Under the pieces are notes generated by a model. It saw only the letters and a program-made list of their open reading frames with translations. It did not search any database and was not told the origin of the DNA. A stretch of 64,000 bases of DNA, from positions 1-64,000 of the forward strand of contig NW_019774947.1 in the NCBI RefSeq assembly GCF_001039355.2, written 5' to 3'. The position numbers and the translations under genes are program-made. Numbering within the stretch: position 1 is the stretch's first letter; every line of letters starts with the position of its first letter. Shown here in pieces: positions 1-12,224 of this stretch. This DNA comes from Lingula anatina. Its lineage: Eukaryota; Brachiopoda; Lingulata; Lingulida; Lingulidae.

Positions 1-36
1 GGTTATCTAAAGAACCCTTTATTTTCTCCCTAATAG

Positions 37-2063
37 ATGCAGATTCCCCACCTGGTTACCTGACTGCTTCAGCTAGTCCTGACTCAGATGTGCCGGTGAG
101 TTCAAAATCTATAATACCTGAATATAATGTTGAACACAAAACAAAATATTTTTATTTTAGTGAATTGAAAAGAGTGTCAAATATGAAGGGATGACATGTA
201 AATTTACCTCTGTGATGTGAGTGTTTGAATAAATTTTTTAAAAAATTATTATTATTTATCATTAGTCCCCGGGTAAGGCATTCAGACCTAAGAATGAGGA
301 TGAACGCCAGCAGTACAAGGAACATAGGAGAGTGTCCCATATTTCAGCAGAACAAAAAAGACGGGGGAATATAAAGGTGAGGCATTCATGATTTGAAGAT
401 AACATTTTCCAATGGCATTTACTTATTTTCTGGAAAAAAATATCAGATATCGGGCATTTTATTGATTTTATAGCTTGTTCACAGCAAAAACTAACACTTG
501 ATCTGTTTTCTTTGTCTTTGTATTTGAGCAGGGTGGATTCGATGTCTTGCATACCCTTATTCCTGCACTCATACAGAACCCAAATGCTAAAATAAGCAAG
601 GCACAGATGCTGCAGAAGAGTAAGTGTTAAATTTAGTCTTTGTATGAGTAGTTAAACTGACATTAGTTTTAAATCCAAATGCTTTGGGATATATACCATA
701 AACTGGTTCACACTGATGCCACCAGGTGGCGAGGGTGGCATCTCACAGGAGAACCACATTTTAACAGAGTAGATGGCCAAGGAAAAATTAAGAGCAGCAA
801 TAACCTTAACATTCGGGTTAGCATTTTAACTCCTTATGTAAAATAGGCACATATATGGTTGTTGTTCAATAAAGATAAGCTTGAGACTTACACTGAAGAC
901 ACAATTTCAGCTGCTGAGTACTGTAAAAAGTTGAAATCTGACAGAAAGCAGATGCAAGATGAGGCAGAAATCCTGAGGCAGGAAATTGAATCCCTCAACT
1001 CTGCTATCAAGTAAGGATTCCCATTTCAAATTGATTCATTTAAAGAACTGGTAAACTGCTGCATAAGGAAGTATTTGCAATTTTTCTTTAAAATAAGAAT
1101 GAATGCTACTGATTGCAACCTCTCCGTCAACATAACATCAGCTTTCTTGTTAAATACTAAATTCATGATTGTCTATTCCTTTCTGTCAGTCCCATAAAGA
1201 TGAACTTATTTGTTCAATTCCAGCACGTGCCAGTCCCAGCTACCAGCAACTGGAGCCCCCGTCACAAGGCAGAGAGCAGACCAGATGAGGGAAATGTTTG
1301 ATGAATATGTGCGCAGTAGAACACTTCAGAACTGGAAATTTTGGATTGTATCCTTGGGAGTATTGTATTAAATTACTTCATTGTTATAATCTTAGAAATA
1401 AGCCTGTGCATATTCAGACATGTTGTTTAGTTTCTTTGCTGGCTGTTCTAGAATGTTTGTGTTAGGCCGAATGTCCTTCATGGTTAAGATATTAACACTA
1501 GAAGTAATATTTACACAAATTACTGACTAGTACTGTGATAAAATAAAGAAAATGAAAGTGCAGTTGTCTAATCTCTTATACCCTTAACCATAGTGTTCAG
1601 TTCAGTACAATAATCCGCCCATTGTTTGACTCCTACAATAACATGGTGTCCACAGCCAGTGCTGAGGAACTGTGTCGGACTGTGTTGGCTTGGCTCGACC
1701 AGCACTGTTCACTGGTAGCTCTCAGACCAGGTGGGTAGTCAAGAGAGCCAGTTATACAGAAATTTGTATTGAAGACAAAATTTTTCGTTAATGTTTTATT
1801 GGTTTAGTTGAAAATATCCTTTTTCACCATGAGTAATGCTTTTTAAAAATCAAATAGTGAAAGTCATTTTTAACTTTTTTGTATCAAATAAGGCTTGAAA
1901 CTGCTATAACAAAATATTTCACTGCAAATTTACCTCTGCTGTGTATATCTCCTCAGGTGTTCTGAACTCATTGCGCCAGCTGAGTACATCAACATCCATA
2001 CTGTCCGACCCCTCCCGTGTACCAGAGCAGGCACAAGCTGCAGTTGGCAAGAAACCAGGCTGA
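37..2063 (+). CDS. MLXIP-like: Mondo/MLXIP-type bHLH-leucine zipper transcription factor, C-terminal part (5' end outside window)
   Basis: Seven in-phase exons: 37-95, 266-376, 532-619, 911-1010, 1224-1347, 1601-1730 and 1957-2063 (stop TGA 2061-2063), all with GT-AG borders, giving the last 238 residues. The first visible exon is a Ser/Pro linker. The next carries a basic region with HISAEQKRR, the H-x-x-x-E-x-x-R pattern that reads E-boxes. Helix-loop-helix and a leucine zipper (LKSDRKQMQDEAEILRQEI) follow. The remainder matches the Mondo dimerization and cytoplasmic-localization domain: LPATGAPVT, RTLQNWKFWIFS, IIRPLFDSYN and LRPGVLNSLRQLSTSTSIL are close to human MLXIP/MLXIPL. The family binds DNA with MLX and senses glucose-6-phosphate. 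The N-terminal glucose-sensing modules lie outside the window. MLX itself shares the C-terminal domain but is less similar in these motifs as I recall them. Family call is firm; orthology to MLXIP rather than MLXIPL is not resolvable. Confidence 0.93.
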
Positions 2064-2478
2064 GACTCGTTCCATAAAGCTGGTACTTAAAACTGTTAAA
2101 AAGACAAAAGTGTCATCAGGAATGAAAAAGCTGAACCAAGCTTAGGCATGTTGATATAATGAAGGGGAAAGTATTATATTTCGGCGTCTCAGAGCTCTAT
2201 AATGATTGAAATTGAAACAAGAAGATCATATAAAAGCTTTAATGTTATGAAGCAATAATGTATTGCCTGGCCAGAGATACTTGGGTGCTATTTGTGTACA
2301 AAGTTTTCATCATCGTTATCATTGGCTGTCACTCATTAAGAGTATTTCAACTGCAACATGGGGATGAGCCCAATGTGGGCAGCACAGGATCTTCCACGGT
2401 TGTGGCATGGAATTGATGTTGAGTGGTCCTGTCACTGTCAGCAGTAGACCCATGTACTTCACTGTTACTGTATTGAAC

Positions 2479-2483
<5 letters not shown>

Positions 2484-2509
<26 letters not shown>
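2484..2509. repeat. (CT)n microsatellite
   Basis: Uninterrupted run of TC dinucleotides inside the presumed Mondo 3' UTR. Confidence 0.95.
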
Positions 2510-4897
2510 AAACATTGTTCAATAGCCCAGATAGAACAGTTTTTAACTTCTTTCTCCCAGGAATTGATAAAATTGGCAGTTGACAAGTGGCATATAATGC
2601 AGTCTTTGTAGCAAAGCATTGGCCGTCAGACCTTTCTTTTTCTTGCTGTAGTTCATCATAGAAGACAGCTTTAAGGAATCTGGAGTCATCCATACAAATA
2701 ATGTGACCTGTCCGGCGGAGTTGATATGTGGTCAGCAGAACTTTAACACTTGGCAAGTTAGCATGTTTTCTGACTTCCACGTTGGTGTTAAGCATTTGTC
2801 TCAGATGGCCATGTGAACACTTTTAGAGTTTTCACATGCACTGTCTGTAGAGTGTGTTAGTTTTTGACAAGTGGAGAAGACAAGTGAGTTCTACAGCATG
2901 GCAGACCTTGCATTTTGATTATAGAGAGGGTCGTTTCTGCACAGTGGTTTAGAGTTTGCCAAATGCTGTAGCAACAGAACTGATTCTTCGCTCAATTTCA
3001 AAATAAACCATTGAGAATTTACATATTTATTTCAAACTTATTCTTGTGAATTGGGTGTTCTATTGCATGGAATTTTGTAGATAGAACATCTGCCTCACTT
3101 AATGCCTGATTATATATTTATTATGGTACAATATACAAAAAGGCGGAAAAATGATACATAAGGTTAAATTTTTGTTATTGTTTATTATAATTTTTAGTAT
3201 GAATATATATTATATACACTTTGTTATTGCTTTGATAAAGTGCTTATGGCACTGCAAATGTGGATATGGGCATTGATCTCCATGAAAATTATGTTTACAA
3301 GGTTTGTAAATTGTTTTAAGACAAGATGAATTAAATTGTAAACTCAGCTTTGCAATTTTGAACTGTAAAGGACTGAGGTCTAAGAGTCAGACTTCTATCA
3401 TTTTAAATTGCTGAATGGTGCTTGATAGCAGCCATGTGCTTTTCTCAGGTATGAATAGAAGTTTTGAAACAATGTCATATTATACTACAGGCATGCACTT
3501 ATTTGGTAAAAACAACACCACAGACCCGCATAACACAGGAACTTAGAACATAAGAAAAAGCTAATTTAGATACTTCAGGTTGTCAGGTAAAATTTTAAAT
3601 AAGATGAGCAGTAGAAACAATTATTTCGGTGAGTATGCATTTGCTGACCTGTGCTGTCATAACATGCTCATAAAGATTGTGATCATTACATATGGTTTAC
3701 TAAAATTCTTTGGTAAAGATGAAAAGTGGCCTGTACTTCTGTAATCCTAATCTAGATTTGCCTTAAATGTCAGCACATTTTTAAACACTTGATTTGCTGA
3801 AAAGTTCTTCACAATGTTAACAGCCTTAAGACTAATACATATGATGAATAAGTGTCCAAAAAAAAAACAAAAAAAACAAACAAGATATAATTTTTATTGT
3901 CTGTTCGTAAATGTGCATGTAACATTAATAGGTTAAAGCAATTCTCTGATCTTGCTAGGTTTTTATCACACCTTTTCAAGCTGTAAATGTCATCTTTTCA
4001 AAATGAAACTGTAATTAAGAGGTGAATTTACCAAATAATTATGCTTGCATTGAATGTAAGTTATTTCTGGTGTTTGTGTAACATGATTATTTGATTCGCA
4101 GGGAGTATATTAACAAGCTTCATAATTTTGTAGAAGAATGTGTTCACAGATTTTCATTTTTTTAAATATATGAGTATTTTCTGACAATATTGTATATAGA
4201 TAATTTAAATGCACATGAAAGTCAGTGGTGGAGAATAAAGAACATTTAAAAGCAATATAAAAATCTCTTTGGGTGAATTTTCACACTGACAAATTTGCAG
4301 CAATTGTTATAGAATAACACAAGAGTTAAAAGATTTGAATCATCTTGTTTTTAATCATCTGATGAATAATACATTGTAAAATGATATAAAAAGCTCACTT
4401 GTTGCTGATATTGTAGTTCACTTGTGTAGTTGTACATATGAAGTTATAAAAAGCATTTACATAATGGCAAGCTCTGTGAGCTTTACCTTAAATGTGCCAT
4501 GTTGAATAGGTAGCTTAATGTAGAATGTGGAGAAAGGCACTGGAAGACGTATATCACTTTATATTAATGATACACTTATTGTTCAAAGCAACAGTTATTT
4601 CATCGTCAATATCTGTCTCAGTTTCAATTTTGTATAAAAAAGTGAAGTTAGCATAGTTCATGTGATTATAGAGAACATACTGCATGTTGTACAGTTTGTT
4701 CATTGCCGCAGCATAATGCTGTATAATTTTTTGTAGAAGCAAATAAAAAGCAAAACTTAATACAGTAAGTTTGAAATGTCTACGGTAGGATACAGTTTGG
4801 TACAAACACATTTTCAAGAATTATTTAACAATTTCTCGCTACTTAAACCATCACCCTATTGACCAGTAAATAATTGCTTTTTTACACATTGGATTTT

Positions 4898-4903
4898 TTT
4901 ATT
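4898..4903 (-). terminator. candidate polyadenylation signal of the AOS-LOX gene
   Basis: TTTATT on the plus strand, i.e. AATAAA on the minus strand, about 490 bases past the stop codon at 5389-5391. This is a plausible 3' UTR length, but no transcript evidence is available and AATAAA is frequent by chance in AT-rich DNA. Confidence 0.3.
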
Positions 4904-5388
4904 GTGGCGCACTTAGTAGACATTATTTTGGCAGGGGCTGGTATTTTCTCTATTTAAAAGGAAAAGTAGATCTCCCTCGAACAGACTTAAAAGGATGAAA
5001 AAAAACCATCACCAGTCATCTAAAAGCTTAAGCATGTGCACCTTCCCCGCTTCTGCTGCTTCTTTTACAAACCCTTCGCCATATAAATATACAAAATATA
5101 TTGAGCAAAGTTGTATAAACTTGCTGACGTGGGTTTTTGAAACCCTTGAATATCATTCGTATCATCGTAGGTTAAAAAAGTTCCAGTACTAGGCAACTTA
5201 ACTTGATAAAGTGTAGTTGGAGCGTTGGAATCTGTGTATTTATCTTGCTCATTCTAAACTGTCACACACATCACGTGCGCTTGATCATTAAAGTGACGTT
5301 GGGAAGAATAAGGAGGAGAACCGCCGCTTAAACCTCATGAAACCTCGGGGCTCCAAGTATGAAGTTATACAAAACGACCTTAGACTCA

Positions 5389-7944
5389 TTATATGGCAAT
5401 GAAATGGGGGATTTTCTCCGGCAAGAGAGTGCGATACGGAACCGCAAGTTTTCTGTTGCGAACATGAATAGCACTGGATAACTTCTTCAAATCCCCCTGG
5501 AAATTGTCCACCGCCTTTCTCGGCCCAGGCTCGGTGAAACTGTACTCTGGATAATTCCCAAGCAGCACCTAGTATTTTAAGAAGAAAAAAAAACAATCAT
5601 AAACACAAAAATTGTGACTGTTGAATAAGGCCAATTACGTGTAAAAGGAAATAAGTCTGGACGTGAAGGAATCTTCATTTATGTTTTCGTCAACATTGAG
5701 CTAATAAAACGTAATTCGAGTCTTATCATTTTATGATTAGCCATCGTCATGCAATATCTACACCGTTAAAAATAAAAAAAGTTTTCTTTTTCATGGGTCT
5801 AACATGCTTAAGTTAACACATTATAAACGATAACATGAAATGGTACCAGTAGACGATTGACACTCACTTCACCCCCTTCGTGCCGAGACATCGCGTACGC
5901 AACAGCAATGGAGAACGCGGTCTGTCGTCTGGTTGGCAACATTTCTACGATCGACTTCATGGTGACGACACCCTTTTCCTTAGGTGGTGGTCTGTTCATT
6001 GTGGAAGGCATATTGGGAGCAAACGTATTGTAATCATACTGTGAATAATTGAGGGCTGCGTACTGACCAGTTGCCGTAAAGATCACACTGGTCAGTATCT
6101 CAGATAATTCTTCCAAGCTACTGATCTTGTCAGGGAACCCGTGGTCGATATTTTCTTCCCAGTTAAGGAATCCCTTGGAGTGGCATTCATCGATCCAAGC
6201 TTGGATTTCTTCATCCCCAGCGACGTCTGAGTCGCAGTGGTAGAAAAGTGAGATCATCTTTTCTACAAACTGCCGGATTACCTGCCAGAGGGCCAACGCA
6301 TCGTCGCGGTAGTGATAATTGGGTAGAACTGCTGGGTCGTCAACACCACGGGTCTCCAGATCCAGCGGCAGGTTCAAAATCTTGAAGGTGAATTTCTTGT
6401 AGGTTTTCTTCAACAGGGCGATGTGTCCCCCGTCAGCAATTGCTAGAAATTCATTGTACCCCGCTCCAAAGACCTGGCGATCCATCACATTGATTCCAAT
6501 GGCGGTCTTAAGATGGGACTGCAGTAGCTGATACACGGGGTGAGCCACAGACAAGCAACGGTTCAATGCCACCGCAATTGGTTCCAACATTAACCTGCAC
6601 ATCATCCTGCCAACAATTTGATGGTACTGGTAGTGGGCGCACTTCACCCAAATTTTAGCACACAGCCAGTCCATCGGGCTGTCGTTGGGGGTCCAAATCA
6701 GCTCATGGCTGTCGGAGGACTGTTGAAGACGTATTGCGATTGGAACCAAAGCTCCGTCAGAGCGTACGTACAGGAGGCAGGTGGCTTCTGCTACGTAACG
6801 GTCTGGATAACGCAGCACTGTTTGCAGGTCTGGATACTCCACCATGAAGATAGTCCCTTCCTGGATGAAATATAAATTGTATAAGTTTGAAAACTTATAG
6901 AAACGAGTATTGCTTTGAGTTTTAGTATTTTGTAAATATACTGACATCTCAGTTTTAACTTTCTTTCTTAATCGAAACATTAACTGTGTATGTGGTAAGT
7001 ACAATCGTGCCCTATTTTTAACATTAATTAATATTTCACCTGGATTTCTTCTCCCAAAGTGTGTCCCCTATCAAGTACACCAACAAGAGCGTCATCTGGC
7101 ACAACGAAGTTAGGTGGAAGACTTGCCAACCGACGAATGAGCGTTGGATACGTTCCATCCAACATCTGCCGCCCAAATTCTTTATCTTCAGTCCAATGCT
7201 CCATAACATAGTCCATGGTATCAGTCTTCTCCAAAAGCCTATTCACCATGGTTTTAAAGTCGTCAGTGTGCTTCCATTCACTAATCAGAGATGCCAGGCG
7301 CCCCAGTTGGAGGTTGAGGAACCCAGCGTTCAGGTTGTGCCAGAAGTGTTTTATACGTTCCTCAGGTATTTGGGCATCTCTAGGCAGATGTTTCATTTCT
7401 TTCACAGCGATCCGCCCTGGGAGGTTGTCTTCATTGTGCCCTTCAACCTGAGCGACATAAACTTGATTAAAGTAAACTTTATATGTCATACATATATCCC
7501 TCCACCATTTCCAATAGGATAAATGTCGCTTTTCTTTACCGCAAAGAACACATTCGTATTCTATGCAGCTTCTTCCTTCTTTCCCACGAAGAAACTGGCG
7601 AAGGTAACGTAGTAGTCATGAGAATAATAACAACAATTAAAAAATATGTTTCTCCCAACTAATACATTTAGAAGTCATGCAATATTGACATTGGATTTCC
7701 CACCTGAGTTTTGACCACGGTCTTTGAATCTGCCCAGCGATACTGCTCTTTCTTCTTCTGAAGCTCCCACTTGCGGACTACCGCAAGCTTGGTGTATTGT
7801 TCCATCTGAGGCAGAGACACTTTAAAAAGAGAAAATTTCATGAAAACACCAATACTAATCCAAAATGAAATTCATTGGTTGCCAATGGTTCAGGGGTGAC
7901 ATTGGTTCTTAATCGCATCTTGATGAAGAGTACTTGTATACTGT

Positions 7945-7988
<44 letters not shown>

Positions 7989-10900
7989 TTTTCTACGTGA
8001 TATTAGGGTATTCTTAAAAGATATACCTTACCTGCCGGATCTGGTCTTAGAACCATGGTTTTGTTATCGTCAGTGAACCAAGCAAAGCAAGGAAAAACAT
8101 AAGTTTCGTTCCTTTCCAAGCAAGTCACTAAAAGTCGGTTGAGGTACCAATCACTGGACAACCGATGACGGATGTCAACTTGTATTGCAATCAAGTTGCC
8201 TATCGACCGGTCTTTGACAAGGTGCACATGAAGTCCTGACGTCAGGTAAACGTTGCTGAGTGTGTGTCGGCCTGTGCGTCTGGTTTTACCTGGAAAGGGA
8301 AGCTTTTGTAAGCAACTACGGGCTGGGCACCGCTTTAAAAAACTTGGCGTACCGATTCGACTCGGCCCTGCAATATGCCTGAGATGATATATTTACAATG
8401 GCGCAAAAGGCTGTCTTTATACCATACGTACCTTGAAGTGTTATCTGTACTGACGAAAGGGTACCGGAACGGCTCTGTTGTCCGGACTCCAACGTGATAA
8501 CGTAGGAGGAAACTTTCTCCTCAGGGTCTTGAAGCACTTGTCGACGCTGCATCCGTGTCTGGTGACATTCATACATAATTTGAAGTGCTTTGTTGGCGGA
8601 CTTGAAATCAAAAACAGATTTCGCCTCAGGAAATGAGAGGATATCGGGCCTGTTGTCTATGTTGAAGTCCATCTTGTCGGTGAATTGAGCAGGGAGAATT
8701 CCTGTTACAAAGACGTCCGCCACATTGCGCCATGGATGGGTTACGGGGTCCCATAGCTCACATGGGTTGTAGCCGGAAAGCTCGGCCACATCATGAAGCT
8801 GTACCTGTACACATATTGAGAGATGTGGGTGACTGAATGACGGCTAACTTAAATCATTGCTTACAAGTAGATCAGTGTATATCTGAAATCTTCTTAATTA
8901 AAAGGCAGATCACATGCAGTTATCACTTTACTTAAGCAATATTAATTATAGCTATGAACAGCCAACAACTGAACAGCTTCAAATTTTCAAAGTAATTATC
9001 AGCTGAGCCGAAATCTCTGCATATTACAGAATGTTTCGGAATGTCAAGTTGTGGGCCTTCTCCTTAGTTTGTGAATTAAAAGTTTAGACCACTACCTGTA
9101 GAATCCACCTCACAGCACCGTGCTTCTCAACCTGAGACTCGTATTCCTCACTCAGGTAGCTCTCACGATTACCAATATCTGAATGTCTTTCTCTGACCCT
9201 GAATATACAATGTTCAATAAAATGAATCATGGGAATTATGAAAAGCAATTTTTATTTGGTTCGATATAAAACGTTAGGGAAAGTAAACCACAATAGTTCT
9301 TACTACTTTGTTTCGAAATGGTGAAAAGTGGTTTTTATTATCGTCGATTTGGCTTTGCTGTTAGAGATTTTTTTATCACGCTTGCTGAAAATATTCCAAG
9401 AGAAGATAACTTTTGTGATTTTGATAACGTCAAATTAGAAGATACATCAACCAACAAAATCGTTAGTCTTTTATTATAATTCCATGTTCTTATTTCAAGA
9501 TAAATTCAAATTTGTGAAATGATGAACGGGCCATTGTAGCCTATGGTGTTTTAGGTAGGTGGACATGGTTTGAAATAATAACATTTAACATTTTTAACAA
9601 GAGTGAAGCCGATAGATTAAATATCGAAATATACGACCTTACCAAGCTTGCTTTTGCTGCTGTTCGTTAAGAAGCCCACTTTCTGAAACGTCCGCGGCGG
9701 GAACCAGTCGAAACCGAACCAATTCGGTGCTTTCGTCAGAAAACGTCATGTGATAGGTGAAGTGGTTGTAATAAACCTGGGATGAATATGAAGTCGGTGC
9801 GCGTCTCATACCGTCTACAGCTGCCCAATAACTGCATGCGAAAGATACGGAGTACATGAAAGCATATAACGCACATGAAAAAAAAATGACAGGAGAAGTG
9901 TACGGTATGGGCACTTGAAACAAAGTCTGACACACACACACACAAGGGAAATCAAGTGAAATAAAAAAATGCTAATTTACGAACAAAATAATCCGCATTA
10001 TTTCAAAAAATATAAATATCATAGAAGTAGCAAAATGTTTTTATAACTCTATGATAATCTATATAGCAGTAAGGCGATATATCTACCCTAAACAATATAA
10101 TATCAAAGTGATGAAAAACTGCCAAAAAGCGTCAGAAAAAAAGATGTATAGTGATATCTAGCATCAACTCACTTGATGGGTCGCTCAAACAACCATTTCC
10201 TAAACCCGTCCTCTTGTTTTCCTAGAGCTCCGTCCAGCTTTTCTAATTCGGCCAAGTTGTAGAATAAAGGCATTCGACCTGTTGAGAAAATCAAATCAAG
10301 AGGCCCTCCGCCGTCCTCATCAGCAAACTTCAAACTTGCCAAGCGAAAGTCGCAACTTGCATCGTCGTCTGTGAACAGATTTGCATGGCGCATGCGTATG
10401 GGGAACACCTTTCCCGGTTTGAAGAAATCGTTTTCTGGTATATTGAGATTCTTTGTGTAGTAGAAAGGAAAAAAAGAAAAATGTAAACTAGTTTTTTCAT
10501 TAGAAATAATTTAAATAACGTTGCTAAATTGTTTTCGATATTCCTTGGATAGAATGAGTTTTAGTTCCATAACACACAGATTTTTACCTCGGATAAAACA
10601 GCGAACCCCGCTCCTCCAACGCTAGAATGATAGGCGAATGAGCCGTTCCCCTTTATGGAATCTAGACCAAAAAGGTTCCTGATCTTGGTAGACTTCCATG
10701 ACAACTTCAAACCGCTCAACCAAGTCGGAGTATTGTAACCGTCCTACAATTTTATTTATATATATTATTCATATTGTAATGTATAAACATAAGAAAACTT
10801 GTGCTTTGTCTTCTGTTAATATTAAAAACAAAAAGTGAATAGGTACAACAGAACCTTATGGCACAGGGGGCAAGTTTTAGATGGGGTTTAAAACATATTT

Positions 10901-12224
10901 CAAGTGAAAAGGCAGGTACATTTTGCAAATTACTTTATAAAGTAATTACAAAGTAAATTACTTTCATGCATGGTACATCTACTGACCTTCAACGTGCTTT
11001 GTAAAGGCCTTCATAATTAACAAAAAAAAATTCTAATGAGCCTACATCTGTCATTTACGTTACATTTCTTGTTCATAAATTTGATCATTTTCAGCATGGC
11101 CATGATAGAACGTAAACTTTTGGCCTATCGTCTGATGTCATCGTGAAATATTCACGAGACTTAAAATAAAGCTAATGCGGGCCCTGCTTACTGCAATGTG
11201 GATTTAGGTTTAATTTCCGATTTGTATTTGATCAGACTATATACTCCTCTTATTTACAGCACTCGATTTTCCATAATAGGCATATAGACGGCCTTATGAT
11301 ATGCAGTAAATTGATATTTTCAATACTATAATACATCTCTTTATGTTCATTATGCATCATTGTTTAAAGGGAAATTGCTGCAAATGCGATGTATGATCTT
11401 CTCGCCATGACTGTCAAGGTTACAAGGCAGATGAACAAACAGAAGCTGGTGAAATTTGCTTAGCTGACCTAGAGGACACGTTCTAATAATTCTTGAAATG
11501 TCAGAGGAAAGAATTCTATGGAGGCAGTGACCTCGGCATCTTGTTATCTATTTGTAATAGTGTATCTTATAATCTTATGAAAAGCTCGAAATGGTTCTTT
11601 ATACTTGGCTGGATTTTTTTTTTGTTAAATTTGTATATGTGTATCGAATGCCTGCGTGCACTGAATGTCGCCTGGGTCGACTAGTAAATGAAGCATTGAT
11701 GTTGCAAAGGTAGGCCTACATCAAGCAAAACCTGTTCTTATTGCAGTGAACATATCCACTGTGACAAAAGACAACTATACGACGTACCCAACTGCCTCGC
11801 GACAAAAGTGTGCAAAGCCAAACACATAATTACATTAAAAAAAACTACACGTGTTAAGCTTGACAACAAGAATAATGACAAATAATAATCTCAGCACGGA
11901 GGAAGGCATATACTTATGGCATCAACCGCCAGCATGAACCTGTCAAACCTCAGTGCATATGATATATGATATTTCTTAAACATAGCACAGGTGCTTCAAG
12001 AGTACAATTCACGGTACTATTCGCGGTAAAAATGTTACAGATCTCACCTAACCTAGATCTTGTAAAAAACAAAATACCTGAAACTGCTTGGCTAATCTTC
12101 TCTCAAAATCTTCCTTTCCTAAGTGTTCCTCGACAATGTTGTATGCTCTGTTTTGCCACTGCTCGTGGCTTCCGTAAGGGGGGCCAAAGTAACCTTCGTG
12201 GGGTGCAGGAATGGTCGTCTCCAT
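5389..12224 (-). CDS. Catalase-related allene oxide synthase - PLAT - lipoxygenase fusion, catalytic residues substituted
   Basis: Eleven in-phase exons on the minus strand: 12224-12078 (ATG), 10743-10588, 10450-10173, 9831-9643, 9198-9096, 8798-8432, 8289-8032, 7819-7704, 7447-7040, 6860-5868 and 5568-5389 (TAA). They give 1064 residues; the coral AOS-LOX is about 1066. The AOS domain is residues 1 to about 375 (FPIRMRHANL, LASLKFADE, WDPVTHPW). PLAT is about 388-500 (YVITLESG, SDWYLNRLLV, FPCFAWF). LOX is about 500-1064 (QYRWAD, LPRDAQ, FGRQMLDGTYPTLIRR, CLLYVRS, YHYRDDALALW, PNMPSTMNRPPP, terminal FIAI). In corals the LOX makes 8R-HPETE, which the AOS converts to an allene oxide. Here iron ligands two and three are Arg759 and Tyr941, while His754, Asn945 and the C-terminal Ile1064 remain. 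In the AOS half the proximal Tyr367 and distal His88 remain, but Tyr87, Ser157 and Leu363 replace the usual Thr, Asn and Arg. Classical activity is therefore doubtful. Family assignment is very secure; a non-catalytic role is inference. Confidence 0.93.
7949..7986. repeat. (GT)n microsatellite in an AOS-LOX intron
   Basis: Uninterrupted GT run between the exons ending at 7819 and beginning at 8032 (plus coordinates). Confidence 0.95.
10744..12077 (-). other. first intron of the AOS-LOX gene
   Basis: Intron between the initiator exon and the exon carrying the distal heme residues. The minus-strand donor is at 12077-12076 and the acceptor at 10745-10744. I see no further exon, element or conserved structure inside it. 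A short plus-strand open frame at 11493-11684 has no supporting context. Confidence 0.7.

Larger units (their letters stand above)
2064..5388. other. 3' UTR of the Mondo gene and convergent intergenic region
   Basis: No coding exon found on either strand. The Mondo 3' UTR starts at 2064. Candidate AATAAA signals occur near 3003 and at 4234-4239, so the UTR may be 1-2 kb long, which is common for this family. On the minus strand TTTATT at 4898-4903 reads as AATAAA and could end the facing AOS-LOX transcript. A CT microsatellite lies at about 2484-2509. The short open frames here have no splice context or recognisable domain. Confidence 0.5.

Noticed and set aside
5288-5596. 102-codon minus-strand frame with start codon
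   Set aside because: Wrong frame of the last lipoxygenase exon (5568-5389); the correct frame gives the expected lipoxygenase C-terminus ending in FIAI.
7061-7522. 153-codon plus-strand frame
   Set aside because: Antisense shadow of the lipoxygenase exon 7447-7040, which has clear family motifs and splice sites.
8316-8431. In-frame extension beyond the PLAT-start exon
   Set aside because: Reads through the donor at 8431-8430 into intron; splicing to 8289 restores PLAT motifs and phase.
5389-12224. Bacterial horizontal transfer of the lipoxygenase region
   Set aside because: Eleven exons with animal-type splice sites and coral-like fusion architecture argue for an animal gene; no recent transfer signal.
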